Assembly (NCBI RefSeq): GCF_006376675.1
Contig: NZ_VEWK01000008.1
Coordinates: 175,835 to 239,834, forward strand
DNA length: 64,000 nucleotides
Direction: 5' to 3'
DNA from: Brucella pecoris
GTDB taxonomy: Bacteria > Pseudomonadota > Alphaproteobacteria > Rhizobiales > Rhizobiaceae
In this document: piece by piece, positions 45,716 to 55,301 of the stretch
Layout: every line of letters starts with the position of its first letter
How positions within the stretch are numbered: the first letter of the stretch is position 1
Position numbers and translations under genes: made by a program
Notes under the pieces: generated by a model
Seen by the model: the letters and a program-made list of their open reading frames with translations, nothing else
What the model was told of the DNA's origin: nothing
The model's database searches: none

Positions 45716-46567
45716 ATGGCTTTGCTTGAAATCAAGAACCTTACGGTTTCGTTCGATACCTCGGTCGGTCCTTTCAAGGCGGTCGACGGCATCGATATTA
45801 CGGTCGACAAGGGCGAAGTTCTCGCCATCGTCGGTGAGTCCGGTTCGGGCAAGTCCGTCGGCATGCTTGCGGTGATGGGCCTTCTGCCCAAGACTGCGAC
45901 CGTGACGGCAGACGTCATGTCGTTCGACGGCAAGGATTTGCGCACGCTTTCGAGTTCGGAACGCCGCCAGATTATCGGTCGCGATATTTCGATGATCTTT
46001 CAGGAACCTGTGGCAAGCCTCAATCCGTGCTTCACGGTTGGCTATCAGCTTGAGGAGGTTCTGAAGCAGCATATGGGCATGAACGGCTCGGCGAGCCGTG
46101 CGCGTGCCATCGAGCTTCTGGAACTCGTCGGCATCCGCGATGCCTCCGAGCGTCTCGGTAGCTTCCCGCACCAGATGTCGGGTGGTCAGTGCCAGCGTGT
46201 CATGATCGCGATTGCGATTGCCTGCAATCCGAAGCTCCTGATTGCCGACGAGCCGACCACGGCTCTCGACGTGACGATCCAGAAGCAGATCCTTGATCTC
46301 CTGATGAGGCTTCAGGTGGAGCACGGGATGGGGTTGATCATGATCACTCACGATATGGGTGTTGTCGCCGAAACGGCGGACCGGGTCATCGTGCAGTATA
46401 AGGGCCACAAGATGGAGGATGCCGACGTGCTGTCGCTGTTCTCCGCGCCGAAAAGCCCTTACACGCGTGCGCTTCTGTCGGCTCTGCCGGAAAATGCGAC
46501 TGGTGATCGTCTTCCGACGGTGTCCGATTTCGTCTTTGACACCAGCAGTGCAGGAGAAGCGCGATGA
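45716..46567 (+). CDS. dppD: dipeptide ABC transporter ATPase DppD (short form)
   Basis: A 283-aa ATPase. Walker A is [10 protein letters not shown] near residue 40, the signature is [12 protein letters not shown] near residue 157 (with a Cys after the SGGQ), and Walker B is [12 protein letters not shown]. It is about 40 residues shorter than enterobacterial DppD and ends without the usual C-terminal oligopeptide-transporter extension with its cysteine motif. The stop overlaps dppF by 4 bp. It is presumably functional as part of the conserved five-gene operon. Confidence 0.93.
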   Translation: MALLEIKNLTVSFDTSVGPFKAVDGIDITVDKGEVLAIVGESGSGKSVGMLAVMGLLPKTATVTADVMSFDGKDLRTLSSSERRQIIGRDISMIFQEPVASLNPCFTVGYQLEEVLKQHMGMNGSASRARAIELLELVGIRDASERLGSFPHQMSGGQCQRVMIAIAIACNPKLLIADEPTTALDVTIQKQILDLLMRLQVEHGMGLIMITHDMGVVAETADRVIVQYKGHKMEDADVLSLFSAPKSPYTRALLSALPENATGDRLPTVSDFVFDTSSAGEAR

Positions 46568-47412
46568 GCGAGATCGTTCTCGAAGCGCGCGATATCAAGC
46601 GCGATTATCATGTTGGCGGTGGCCTGTTCGGCAAGCCGAAAGTGGTTCACGCCGTGAAGGGCGTGAGCTTCAAGCTCGAGAAGGGCAAGACGCTGGCGAT
46701 TGTTGGCGAATCCGGCTGCGGCAAGTCCACACTGGCGCGTATCCTCACGATGATCGATCCTCAGACATCCGGCGAACTGAAGATCGGCGGTAAGGATGTG
46801 GACATCGCTCGTGACGGGCTGACGGCGGAAATGCGCCAGAAGGTGCAGATCGTGTTCCAGAACCCTTACGGTTCGCTGAACCCGCGCCAGAAGATCGGTG
46901 ATGTTCTGGCGGAACCGCTGCTGCTGAATACCAATATGTCGGCAGAAGAACGGCGTGCCAAGGCGATGCAGATGTTGTTGAAGGTTGGTCTCGGTCGCGA
47001 GCACTTCAACCGTTATCCGCATATGTTCTCCGGCGGTCAGCGCCAGCGTATCGCCATCGCGCGTGCGCTGATGCTCAATCCGAAGCTGCTGATTCTCGAC
47101 GAGCCGGTTTCCGCGCTCGATCTGTCGGTGCAGGCGCAGGTTCTGAACCTGCTGTCTGACCTGCAGGAAGAGTTTGGCCTCACTTATGTCTTCATCAGCC
47201 ACGATCTTTCGGTCGTGCGTTATATCGCCGACGAGGTGATGGTGATGTATTTTGGTGAAGTCGTCGAATATGGTTCGCGCGACGACGTGTTCAATAATCC
47301 GCAGCACGATTACACCAAGAAGCTGTTTGCCGCGACGCCGCGTGCGGATGTCGATGCTATCCGCGCGCGCGTGGAAGCACGTGCTGCTGCCAGACAGGCC
47401 GCTCATAGCTGA
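46564..47412 (+). CDS. dppF: dipeptide ABC transporter ATPase DppF (short form)
   Basis: A 282-aa ATPase, second of the dpp pair. Walker A is GESGCGKST near residue 49, then IVFQNPYGSLNPRQ, the signature FSGGQRQRIAIARAL near residue 157 and Walker B LLILDEPVSALD. Like DppD it lacks the usual cysteine-bearing C-terminal tail and ends in an Ala/Arg-rich helix (ARVEARAAARQAAHS). It overlaps dppD and ends the operon, with a terminator 20 bp after. Confidence 0.93.
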   Translation: MSEIVLEARDIKRDYHVGGGLFGKPKVVHAVKGVSFKLEKGKTLAIVGESGCGKSTLARILTMIDPQTSGELKIGGKDVDIARDGLTAEMRQKVQIVFQNPYGSLNPRQKIGDVLAEPLLLNTNMSAEERRAKAMQMLLKVGLGREHFNRYPHMFSGGQRQRIAIARALMLNPKLLILDEPVSALDLSVQAQVLNLLSDLQEEFGLTYVFISHDLSVVRYIADEVMVMYFGEVVEYGSRDDVFNNPQHDYTKKLFAATPRADVDAIRARVEARAAARQAAHS

Positions 47413-47431
47413 TCCCTATCGATACGATGCT

Positions 47432-47465
47432 AAAAAGGCCGCACATGAGAATGTGCGGCCTTTTT
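47432..47465 (+). terminator. dpp operon intrinsic terminator
   Basis: A 15-bp stem (AAAAAGGCCGCACAT and its complement) with a GAGA loop and a T-run. Confidence 0.95.
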
Positions 47466-47629
47466 ATATGAAACGAGATTATTGTAGTTCTTGCAGTTTT
47501 GATCTATATAAATGATAGTTTTTATCTTTATTTTGGTAATTTGATGTATTTTTACTTTGTCGTTTTTGTTGTTACTATGATGTTGTCCGCTATTTTTTGG
47601 ATAGAAAACATGGCGTTTGGGTTTCCTGT

Positions 47630-48682
47630 TTAAGCTTGTGTTCCACGTTGCTGATGCCAGGCGAGCGCGCGCACAATATCATCTGCGGCGATCTTGCCAA
47701 CGATGGCACCATTTTCAATGATGCCGACATCACCGCTACTGTCCGCCACTGCATTCATCAGCTCTCGCACCAGCGTCTCACGCCGGGCGGTTGCCGCAAA
47801 AGGGCGTGGTGCAGCATTGCGATCGAAAGGCACCATGATGTCTCCGGCCCGAAGAACGCCGAGCGGGTTCATATGGGCAACGAAGTCAGCAACATAGTCG
47901 TCGGCAGGCTGCAGGAGGATTTCCTGCGGCGTGCCGCACTGAACGATACGCCCACCTTCCATGATGGCGATGCGATTACCAATCTTCATGGCTTCATCGA
48001 GATCGTGGCTGACGAAGACGATGGTTTTCTTCAGGCGTGACTGGAAGGCCAGCAATTCGTCTTGCAGACGGGTGCGGATCAGCGGATCAAGGGCTGAGAA
48101 AGGCTCATCCATCAGCAGTATCGGCGCGCCGGTTGCAAAAGCGCGGGCGAGACCGACGCGCTGTTGCATGCCGCCGGAAAGTTCTCCGACCTTGCGCTTG
48201 GCCCAGTCCTGCAGGCCGACAAGTTCAAGTTGCTGACGGGCTTGGGTCAGACGCTCTTCCTTGCCCATGCCGGAAATTTCCAGCCCGAAGGCGACATTCT
48301 CTTCAACCGTGCGCCAAGGCAGAAGGCCGAATTGCTGAAACACCATCGAGACAAGTTCGGTGCGCAGATGGCGAAGGGTTCCACGGTCAGCTTTGCCGAC
48401 ATCGATGGTGCGATCGCCTTCCCGAACGAGAACGCGCCCGCGTGAGATCGGATTGAGCCGGTTGATAGCACGAAGAAGCGTGGATTTTCCCGAGCCTGAC
48501 AATCCCATCAGAACGAGGATTTCGCCTTCCTCAATGTTGAGCGTGCAGTTGTGTACGCCCAGGACGAGATTGGTTTCGGCCTGAATCTGGGAGCGTGTGG
48601 CGCCGCGATCTGCAAGAGCAAGCGCTTCATCAACATTGCTGCCGAAAATGATGCAGACGTCTTCGAGTGCGATAATGGTCAT
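47630..48682 (-). CDS. choV: choline/glycine-betaine ABC transporter ATPase (ChoV/ProV type)
   Basis: A 350-aa ATPase of the quaternary-amine subgroup. Walker A is GLSGSGKSTLLRAINRL near residue 59, the FQQFGLLPWRTVEENVAFGLE block is diagnostic of ProV/OpuA ATPases, the signature is LSGGMQQRVGLARAF and Walker B is LLMDEPFSALDPLIR. The C-terminal 80 residues form a CBS-like regulatory part. It is the last gene of the minus-strand choX-choW-choV operon; the gap to choW contains a dispersed repeat. Confidence 0.92.
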   Translation of the reverse strand: MTIIALEDVCIIFGSNVDEALALADRGATRSQIQAETNLVLGVHNCTLNIEEGEILVLMGLSGSGKSTLLRAINRLNPISRGRVLVREGDRTIDVGKADRGTLRHLRTELVSMVFQQFGLLPWRTVEENVAFGLEISGMGKEERLTQARQQLELVGLQDWAKRKVGELSGGMQQRVGLARAFATGAPILLMDEPFSALDPLIRTRLQDELLAFQSRLKKTIVFVSHDLDEAMKIGNRIAIMEGGRIVQCGTPQEILLQPADDYVADFVAHMNPLGVLRAGDIMVPFDRNAAPRPFAATARRETLVRELMNAVADSSGDVGIIENGAIVGKIAADDIVRALAWHQQRGTQA

Positions 48683-48706
48683 CCGCTTGCTCCTGATTTT
48701 AGTTTG

Positions 48707-48753
48707 AGCATGATCTTTTTCGAAAACCGCTTTCCACTTTTCGGGATCATGCT
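48707..48753. repeat. dispersed palindromic repeat between choW and choV
   Basis: AGCATGATC at 48707-48715 and GATCATGCT at 48745-48753 are perfect 9-bp arms enclosing TTTTTCGAAAACCGCTTTCC and ACTTTTCGG. The loop shares the AAACCGCTT-CACTTTT words of the type B repeats. The right arm overlaps the choW stop codon. Confidence 0.65.
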
Positions 48754-49588
48754 ACTTCTCGCGTCCGGCGCGGAAGATACGGTCGAGCACAATGGCGACC
48801 ACAACAATGACAAGTCCGGCCTCGAAGCCGAGTGCGGTATTGACCGAATTCAGCGCCCGGACCACCGGCACCCCAAGGCCGTCAGCGCCAACAAGTGCTG
48901 CGATGACCACCATCGAAAGCGACAGCATGATCGTCTGGGTCAGGCCGGCGAGAATTTGCGGCATCGCATAGGGTAGTTCGATCTTCCACAAGAGCTGCGA
49001 CCGTGACGCACCGAACGCTTCACCCGCCTCGATCAGCGACGACGGTGTGGACGATATGCCGAGATGAGTCAGGCGCACTGGCGCAGGCAGCACGAAGATC
49101 GCCGTTGCCAGCAGGCCTGGCACCATGCCGATGCCGAAGAAGACGATGGCCGGGATCAGATAAACGAATGTAGGCAATGTCTGCATGAGGTCGAGGACGG
49201 GGCGCATCGCGGCGTAAAGTGCCGGACGATGGGCGGCGGCAATGCCGAGTGGCACGCCGATTGCCATACACAGAAAGCAGGCCGACAGAACGAGGGTCAG
49301 GGTTTCGAGTGTGCGGTCCCAGTAGCCCTGATTGATGATGAACAGGAAGCCGATCACGGTCAGCACGACCACCGAGATACGGCGCTGGATCAGCCACGCG
49401 ATGACAGCGAAGATGGCGATCAAAAGCAGAGGATGCGGGAGTTTGAGAAGAAAAAGCAGCCCGTCAATAAGGCTCTGCATGACAGCGGCCAGTGTATCGA
49501 AAAAGCCGCCCATATTGTCCGTCAGCCAGTCCACCACAGATTTGGCGGTTGGTCCGACAGGAATCTTGTAATCCGTCAGCCAGTTCAA
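48752..49588 (-). CDS. choW: choline ABC transporter permease (ChoW/ProW type)
   Basis: A 278-aa permease with about six helices. It opens with LTDYKIPVGPTAKSVVDWLT, a ProW/ChoW-type amphipathic segment, and has RPVLDLMQTLPTFVYLIPAI and the EAA loop SLIEAGEAFGASRSQLLWKI near residue 200. It belongs between choX and choV. Its stop lies in a palindromic repeat. Confidence 0.93.
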   Translation of the reverse strand: MNWLTDYKIPVGPTAKSVVDWLTDNMGGFFDTLAAVMQSLIDGLLFLLKLPHPLLLIAIFAVIAWLIQRRISVVVLTVIGFLFIINQGYWDRTLETLTLVLSACFLCMAIGVPLGIAAAHRPALYAAMRPVLDLMQTLPTFVYLIPAIVFFGIGMVPGLLATAIFVLPAPVRLTHLGISSTPSSLIEAGEAFGASRSQLLWKIELPYAMPQILAGLTQTIMLSLSMVVIAALVGADGLGVPVVRALNSVNTALGFEAGLVIVVVAIVLDRIFRAGREK

Positions 49589-49611
49589 CGATCAAGTCTC
49601 CTGCTGCGTGC

Positions 49612-49672
49612 TAGAGCATTTCCGGCAAAGGTGCGATGCGGTTTTGCGTCGGATAATGCGTAAAAACAAAGA
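49612..49672 (-). repeat. dispersed intergenic repeat (type B), inverted copy
   Basis: Reverse-strand match to the copies at 3556-3623 and 29029-29096: AGAGCATTTCCGGCAAAGGT then GCGATGCGGTTTTGCG. It lies in the choX-choW gap inside the operon. Confidence 0.7.
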
Positions 49673-49739
49673 GAAAGGGTGCGGGCATCCTTGAAGTTGC
49701 CGAGCCACGTTCGTCGCGGCCCGGCAGCATGTATCGGGA

Positions 49740-50708
49740 TTAAAGACCGAGTGCCGACTTTACAGCCGGCAGGCCTTCCTTGCCATCGACGGTCGTCACG
49801 CCAGCGAGCCACTGGTCGAGTACGCCCGGATTGGACTTCAGCCAGTTGGTTGCGGCTTTTGACGGCTCTTCGCCATCGTCGAGAATCTTGCCCATGATGT
49901 CGTTTTCGATATCGAGCTTGAATTCGAGATTGGTGAGGAACTTGCCGACATTCGGGCATTCCTGCGCATAGCCGGTGCGAACGTTGGTTTCGACCTTGGC
50001 GCCACCGAGATTGGGGCCGAAGAAATCGTCGCCGCCGGTGAGGTACGCGATTTCGAAACGCTTGTTCATGGGATGCGGCTCCCATGCCAGGAACACGACC
50101 GGTTCCTTGCTCTTGATGCTGCGCGCGACCTGCGCCAGCATGCCCTGTTCGGACGATTCCGCCAGTTCGAACGACTTGAGGCCGAAGGCGTCCTTGGTGA
50201 TCATGTCGAGGATGAGGCGGTTGCCGTCATTGCCGGGCTCGATGCCATAGATCTTGCCGCCCAGCTTGTCCTTGAAGGTGGCGATATCCTTGAAGTCCTT
50301 CAGACCTTCGTCATAGGCATATTTCGGGACGGCGAGCGTGTATTTCGCGCCGGTCAGATTGGTGCGCAGCGTTTCGACGGTCTTGTTGTCCAGATAAGGC
50401 TGGAGGTCGGCGGTCATAGAAGGGTTCCAGTAACCGAGGAAGACGTCGATGTCCTTTTTGCTCAGCGACGCATAGGTCACCGGCACGGAGAGAACCTTGA
50501 TGTCGGTCTTGTAGCCGAGACCCTTCAGGATTTCTGTCGCCACCGCTGTCGTCGAGGTGATGTCGGTCCAGCCGACATCCGAGAAACGGACGGTTGAACA
50601 GCTTTCGGGTTCGGCGGCGAAACCGGTTGCAGGCGCGCTTAGCATTGCCGTTCCCGTGGCAAGCCCACCCAAGGCAAGCGTAAGCATATAGGTCGATACG
50701 GACTTCAT
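49740..50708 (-). CDS. choX: choline-binding periplasmic protein ChoX
   Basis: A 322-aa solute-binding protein of the ProX/OpuAC type. A long signal peptide spans about residues 1-33 (LALGGLATGTAMLSAPATGFA). The mature chain starts EPESCSTVRFSDVGWTDITS, the hallmark of rhizobial ChoX, and FLGYWNPSM and LAWEPHPMNKRF supply the aromatic cage. I chose the ATG at 50708 because GGAGAG precedes it. Choline is imported for glycine-betaine or phosphatidylcholine synthesis. It is the first gene of choXWV. Confidence 0.93.
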   Translation of the reverse strand: MKSVSTYMLTLALGGLATGTAMLSAPATGFAAEPESCSTVRFSDVGWTDITSTTAVATEILKGLGYKTDIKVLSVPVTYASLSKKDIDVFLGYWNPSMTADLQPYLDNKTVETLRTNLTGAKYTLAVPKYAYDEGLKDFKDIATFKDKLGGKIYGIEPGNDGNRLILDMITKDAFGLKSFELAESSEQGMLAQVARSIKSKEPVVFLAWEPHPMNKRFEIAYLTGGDDFFGPNLGGAKVETNVRTGYAQECPNVGKFLTNLEFKLDIENDIMGKILDDGEEPSKAATNWLKSNPGVLDQWLAGVTTVDGKEGLPAVKSALGL

Positions 50709-51191
50709 TGTTCTCTCCATTTACCGGGCCGTTTTGACGGATTGATTGTTTTTCCGGTTCCAGCTTTAGCAAACACCAAAGATTTCGCCATTCAAGTACC
50801 ATAGCGGCGAAAATGTTCTTGATTGCGACGTTGGTCGCAGTTTCCGGCGGAAAACCGTTTCGCACCTTCCTGAAACTGCTGCCGCCCATCGTTTTCCGGA
50901 ACCGTCGACCGTGGGGGAAACGGAGCATGATTGCCACGTACTTGGTCGAAGCGGGGTGGCGCCATGTTACGTATTGAGCCCCCGGTTTCAACCCTGCCAG
51001 CCGAAAATGACGGATAAAATCAGTTGGATGGGGCTTCGAGGTTGTCGAAAAGATGAGCACACTCTATTTGAGAGTTGGAAGCTTTTTCAGGCTTGGCTGC
51101 TTGCGAACGGGACATGCGATGCATGAGTCCGTGGGCGACGCAGAAGCGGTGCGAAGCCCGGAGTTTCGGGCAAAAGGAAGGATTTGTTACA
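50709..51191. other. 483-bp divergent intergenic region, choX to DUF2333 gene
   Basis: No supported gene. Near 50850 the words GGAAAACCGTTTCGCACC and CTGAAACTGCT are a degenerate relative of the type B repeat. It must hold the promoters for choXWV (minus) and the DUF2333-Rsm22 operon (plus). No terminator or dyad is evident. Confidence 0.45.
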
Positions 51192-52415
51192 GTGTGGAAT
51201 GCAGTTAAGGGCGTTTTTTCCTTCCTCGGCCGTTTCATTACGGTGCTCGCCCGCCTGATTGCCGTTCCTTTGGGCGGTTTGTGGCGGCTTTTCCTGCGGC
51301 TCGGAATTTTGTGGAAAGTTGCAGTTGCGGTCATCGTGATCGGTCTGGGTAGCCTTTACATCTATTTCATCTGGCAGACTCAGGTGTGGACGAATTTCGA
51401 TCCGGACTATCCTGCCAAGTACACCTATCAGAATGCGACCACACCCGGTGAAGAGGTGAAAGCGGAGGCCGCACCGGCTGAAGCACCGTCCACCGCGGCA
51501 CCGGTGGAACAGCCTGCCGTTACGCCCGAAGCCAACCAGACTGGCGAGGCCGCACCGGCGAATCAGCCGGTTCAGGCAGCACAACTGCCGTCCTCGGCCC
51601 GCAAATGTTCCCGCTCGGCCATTGCCGAAGTTGCCGCCGATCTTACCGACTTCAACGTCAACCAGAATGCATGGATTTCGTCCATGCTGCTCTACAAACT
51701 TGGCCTTTTCGGTCTGGATTGGGATCGCACGCCGTTCCTCGACAACAAAGCGTCGTTCCAGCGCGGCATCAATGCAGCGGTGCGCCGTACGGCGATTGAA
51801 CTCGTCGACAATATCGGCCGTCTGCGCGGCACATCGCAGATCGACGGCGATCTGCAGAAGGCGCGCGGCAATCTGCAGTTTGCCGAGGATTCCTGGTATT
51901 TCGGCCTCAGCCCGTTTGGTCCGAAGACGCCGACGCCGAGCTATTACCGTTCGGCGATCAAGGATTTGCGCTCTTTCAACGGACGGCTTGAAAATTGTCA
52001 GGCGACCTTCGATGCCCGCGCCGACAATCTGATCCAGTTTGTCGACCGTATCGCAAGTGATCTCGGATCAACTTCGGCCATCCTCAAGGACCGCGCCGAG
52101 AACTATCATGCTGGCTGGTTCGATACGCGTGCGGATGACCGTTTCTGGTTCGCCTACGGCCAGCTCTATGCCTATTACGGCTTGCTGCGCGCAGCACATT
52201 CGGATTTCCGTGGCGTTCTTGCCGAAAAGCACCTCGACGGTGTGTGGGACGAGATGGAAAAGCAGATGCGCGCCGCACTCGACATGCAGCCTTTCATCGT
52301 TTCCAACGGCAGCCCGGATGCGTGGTTCACGCCATCGCATCTGACGACGATGGGCTTCTATATCCTGCGTGTTCGTTCGAATCTGGTTGATGTGAAACAG
52401 GTTCTGGAGCGCTGA
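51192..52415 (+). CDS. DUF2333 membrane protein
   Basis: A 407-aa DUF2333 protein. I set the start at the GTG at 51192, which has AGGAAGG 10 nt upstream; ATG 51123 is an alternative. A membrane segment at about residues 30-58 (LWKVAVAVIVIGLGSLYIYF) is followed by an Ala/Pro/Glu-rich linker of about 60 residues. A folded periplasmic domain with FNVNQNAWISSMLLYKLGLF and the C-terminal NGSPDAWFTPSHLTTMGFYI completes it. Function unknown. It is 6 bp upstream of the Rsm22-family gene. Confidence 0.8.
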   Translation: MWNAVKGVFSFLGRFITVLARLIAVPLGGLWRLFLRLGILWKVAVAVIVIGLGSLYIYFIWQTQVWTNFDPDYPAKYTYQNATTPGEEVKAEAAPAEAPSTAAPVEQPAVTPEANQTGEAAPANQPVQAAQLPSSARKCSRSAIAEVAADLTDFNVNQNAWISSMLLYKLGLFGLDWDRTPFLDNKASFQRGINAAVRRTAIELVDNIGRLRGTSQIDGDLQKARGNLQFAEDSWYFGLSPFGPKTPTPSYYRSAIKDLRSFNGRLENCQATFDARADNLIQFVDRIASDLGSTSAILKDRAENYHAGWFDTRADDRFWFAYGQLYAYYGLLRAAHSDFRGVLAEKHLDGVWDEMEKQMRAALDMQPFIVSNGSPDAWFTPSHLTTMGFYILRVRSNLVDVKQVLER

Positions 52416-52421
52416 CCGGCA

Positions 52422-53393
52422 ATGGAACTGCCAGCTTCCTTGCGACAGGCGGTGGATGCCGCGCTTGAGGGCGTGGCATTGGCCGACCTCAAGCGCGCAT
52501 CTGAAATGCTTTCACGCCGTTACCGCGCTGAGACGCGGGACGGACGGATGCATATTTCCGACGATCTTGCCGCGAAGGCCTATCTGGCGGCGCGCCTGCC
52601 TGCGACCTATGCGGCTGTTCGCGCCAGTCTGGATAGTGCAGCCGAGGTCTGTCCTGACTTTGCACCGCAATCCATGCTCGATGTGGGCGCGGGGCCGGGA
52701 ACAGCCCTTTGGGCGGCAAAGCAGTGCTGGCCTATGCTTCAATCGGCAACGATGATCGAGGCGAGCCCCGCGATCCGCGCGGTGGGTAGCGATCTTTCGC
52801 AAAATAGCGGGCTGCGTGATCTCGACTGGCGGACAGGAGATGTGGTTCGGGAAAAACTTGATTTTCCGCAAGCCGATCTCGTGACCATTGCCTATGTGCT
52901 CGACGAGCTTGCTCCTGAAAACAGGCAGAAACTGATCGAGAGCCTTTGGGCGTCGGCGCGACAGATGCTGGTGCTCGTGGAGCCGGGTACGCCGGCAGGC
53001 TGGCAGCGTATTCTCGATGCGCGCCGGGCGCTTATCGCTAAAGGTGCAATTATTGCGGCGCCCTGTCCGCACCAGCTCGATTGCCCGTTGGTCGCGCCCG
53101 ACTGGTGCCATTTTTCGCACCGCGTTGCGCGCTCGCGTATTCATCGTCTGACCAAGGAAGCCGAAGTGCCGTGGGAGGACGAGAAGTTTATCTATCTTGC
53201 TGCCGTCCGCGAGACGGTCGGTGATGTGGAAGCGCGGATCATCGCGCGGACGCGGGTTGGCGGCGGCAAAGTTTCGGTTAAACTCTGCAAGGACGACGGC
53301 AGGGCGGAAGAACGCCTCCTGACCAAGCGCGACGGGGATCTGTTCCGTTGGGCGCGTCGTGCCGACTGGGGCGATGCATTGTTGAGAGATTGA
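52422..53393 (+). CDS. Rsm22-family rRNA methyltransferase-like protein
   Basis: A 323-aa Rsm22-family protein. The SAM-binding motif is MLDVGAGPGTALWAAKQCWP near residue 85, and LVTIAYVLDELAPENRQKL follows. The cysteine-rich IAAPCPHQLDCPLVAPDWCHFS near residue 210 is the family signature and could hold a metal or Fe-S cluster. The eukaryotic homologue is a mitochondrial small-subunit assembly factor. It is co-directional with the DUF2333 gene and a LysR gene 15 bp downstream. Confidence 0.87.
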   Translation: MELPASLRQAVDAALEGVALADLKRASEMLSRRYRAETRDGRMHISDDLAAKAYLAARLPATYAAVRASLDSAAEVCPDFAPQSMLDVGAGPGTALWAAKQCWPMLQSATMIEASPAIRAVGSDLSQNSGLRDLDWRTGDVVREKLDFPQADLVTIAYVLDELAPENRQKLIESLWASARQMLVLVEPGTPAGWQRILDARRALIAKGAIIAAPCPHQLDCPLVAPDWCHFSHRVARSRIHRLTKEAEVPWEDEKFIYLAAVRETVGDVEARIIARTRVGGGKVSVKLCKDDGRAEERLLTKRDGDLFRWARRADWGDALLRD

Positions 53394-53408
53394 GCCGGAA
53401 CCGAGAAC

Positions 53409-54287
53409 ATGAAGATCAGTCTGGTCCAGTTACGTCTGCTTGAAGCTGTCGCGGAAACCGGCAGTGTCGGGGCGGCGGCGCGCCGCTTGCGGCTCACGCA
53501 ATCGGGGGCCAGTCAGGCGATTGCGACACTGGAAAAGATTCTCGGTATTGATGTGCTGGCACGAAAACGCGATGGTGCTGCCTTGACGGCGTTTGGGCAA
53601 TCGATCCTTGCGGATGCCAAGGCCGCCCTTGCCGCAGTCGACCGGATAGAATTACAGGCACGGTGCAGTGCTTCCGGTGTGCCCGAACGGCTGCGCGTCG
53701 CGGCAATTCCAAGCCAGCTTGAATATGTTTTGCCGGGTCTGCGAAAGACATTTCAGCAGCTTTATCCCGGCATCGAGTTCAGCGCTTTCGAGGGCGGGCA
53801 CGACGATGTCAGTCTGTGGGTGCGGGACGGTATCGCCGATCTCGGCATTACATCGCTGCCGACGCCCGAGCTTGAGGCACGGGAAGTTGGCAGGGAAGAA
53901 CTCGTCGTGGTGGGGCGGCGCGACGATCCTTTCATGCGCAATGACACAATCGCCGCCGGGGACTTGCGGGATCGCCAGTTGATCGCCGCTGCAGGCTGCG
54001 AAATGATTATCGACCGGATCATTCATGGCGACGGCGAGACGCGCAGCGAGCAGGTGCGCACCCGCGACGTTGCCACGGTGCTGGAAATGGTGCGCCATGG
54101 CATCGGCACGACGCTTCTCTCAGAAATCAGTCTGCCGGGCGCTAATTTGAATGGATTGCGGGCGCGCCGCCTCGATCCACCGACGTTTCGTACCGTCTAT
54201 ATCGTCTTTCGAGCCGATAGTCCGGTCAGGCATTTGGTCGAACGATTCTGCGATGTAGCGCAGGACGCCAAAAGCAAAGCGGCATAA
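53409..54287 (+). CDS. LysR-family regulator
   Basis: A 292-aa LysR protein. The helix-turn-helix covers residues 3-62 (LVQLRLLEAVAETGSVGAAA and RLTQSGASQAIATLEKILGI). The effector domain starts near residue 92 (RLRVAAIPSQLEYVLPGLRK). It sits 15 bp after Rsm22 and 96 bp before an EamA-family exporter, on the same strand, so that exporter is its most likely target. No effector can be suggested. Confidence 0.86.
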   Translation: MKISLVQLRLLEAVAETGSVGAAARRLRLTQSGASQAIATLEKILGIDVLARKRDGAALTAFGQSILADAKAALAAVDRIELQARCSASGVPERLRVAAIPSQLEYVLPGLRKTFQQLYPGIEFSAFEGGHDDVSLWVRDGIADLGITSLPTPELEAREVGREELVVVGRRDDPFMRNDTIAAGDLRDRQLIAAAGCEMIIDRIIHGDGETRSEQVRTRDVATVLEMVRHGIGTTLLSEISLPGANLNGLRARRLDPPTFRTVYIVFRADSPVRHLVERFCDVAQDAKSKAA

Positions 54288-54383
54288 GAAACTCTAATAT
54301 CTCATATCTTGCTTATCCGTGGCGCTCGCGTATGCCAGGGGTGCAATAGTCTGCGCTCCTTCTTCATCCTGCAGTGAGTGACC

Positions 54384-55301
54384 ATGACGGCAATTACCGA
54401 AACCACCTCGACCAGCTCGACTTCCGACACCATACGCGGTCTGGCCTGGGGGCTGTCTGGAGTTCTGGTATGGTCCGGTTCGTTCGTCCTGACCCGTTTC
54501 GGGTTCAAGACCGCATTGACGCCTTTCGACATCATCGCGCTGCGTTTCGGCGTGGCAGGGCTGGTGCTGTTACCGGTCGTTCTGATGAAAGGATTTGGCT
54601 TTCGGAAGCTCGGTCCGCTTGGCTTTGTGCTTCTGGTCTCCGGTGCGGGCGTTCCCTATGCGCTTTTAACCACCTGCGGCCTGCAATATGCTCCGGCGTC
54701 CCATGCGGCGGCGCTCATTCCGGGGATGATGACCGCGATGGTTGCCATTCTGGGCATGGTTCTTCTTAAGGAACGTCTCGCACCGTCGCGCTGGTTTGGC
54801 GTGTTGCTGATCCTGATCGGTGGCATGTTGATCGCCGGTCTGTCGCAATCGGGCGGACAGGAGATGCTTGGGCACGTCGCCTTTTTCACTGCGGCACTGG
54901 TGTGGGCGATCTATGTCATGGTGTTTCGCAGGAAGGGAATGGACGGGTTGCACGCCACCGCCGTTGCGGCAGTTGCGTCAGCAATCGCCTATCTACCGAT
55001 CTATGCGATCTTTCTGCCCAAGGGGCTTGGAGCAACATCCTGGGGCGATATTGCCCTGCAAGGCTTCTATCAGGGCGTTTTAACCTCGGCATTCGGCGTC
55101 TTTGCCTTCAACCGCGCCGTCGTCTTGCTGGGAACTGCAGCGGGAGCCGCACTTTCGGCGCTGATCCCGGTTATCACACTGGTTCTGGCGCTTGTCCTGC
55201 TCGGCGAAGTGCCGGGCTGGCCCGACACGCTGGCCGCCTTCCTGATCAGTCTCGGTGTTCTGGCATTGAACAGGAAGGGTAGAAAGCCTGTCGCGTCATG
55301 A
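54384..55301 (+). CDS. EamA/DMT-family exporter
   Basis: A 305-aa ten-helix DMT protein with two EamA repeats (LAWGLSGVLVWSGSFVLTRF near residue 20 and LGHVAFFTAALVWAIYVMVF near residue 160). A LSALIPVITLVLALVLLGE segment near the end is typical. The ATG at 54384 lies 6 nt after an in-frame GTG and is the more conventional start. The 3' end overlaps the convergent MFS gene by 6 bp. Confidence 0.87.
   Translation: MTAITETTSTSSTSDTIRGLAWGLSGVLVWSGSFVLTRFGFKTALTPFDIIALRFGVAGLVLLPVVLMKGFGFRKLGPLGFVLLVSGAGVPYALLTTCGLQYAPASHAAALIPGMMTAMVAILGMVLLKERLAPSRWFGVLLILIGGMLIAGLSQSGGQEMLGHVAFFTAALVWAIYVMVFRRKGMDGLHATAVAAVASAIAYLPIYAIFLPKGLGATSWGDIALQGFYQGVLTSAFGVFAFNRAVVLLGTAAGAALSALIPVITLVLALVLLGEVPGWPDTLAAFLISLGVLALNRKGRKPVAS

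Noticed and set aside
44813..46408. Minus-strand frame of 531 codons opposite dppC and dppD
   Set aside because: Antisense shadow rich in His, Arg, Asp and Gln, with no domain and crossing two real genes.
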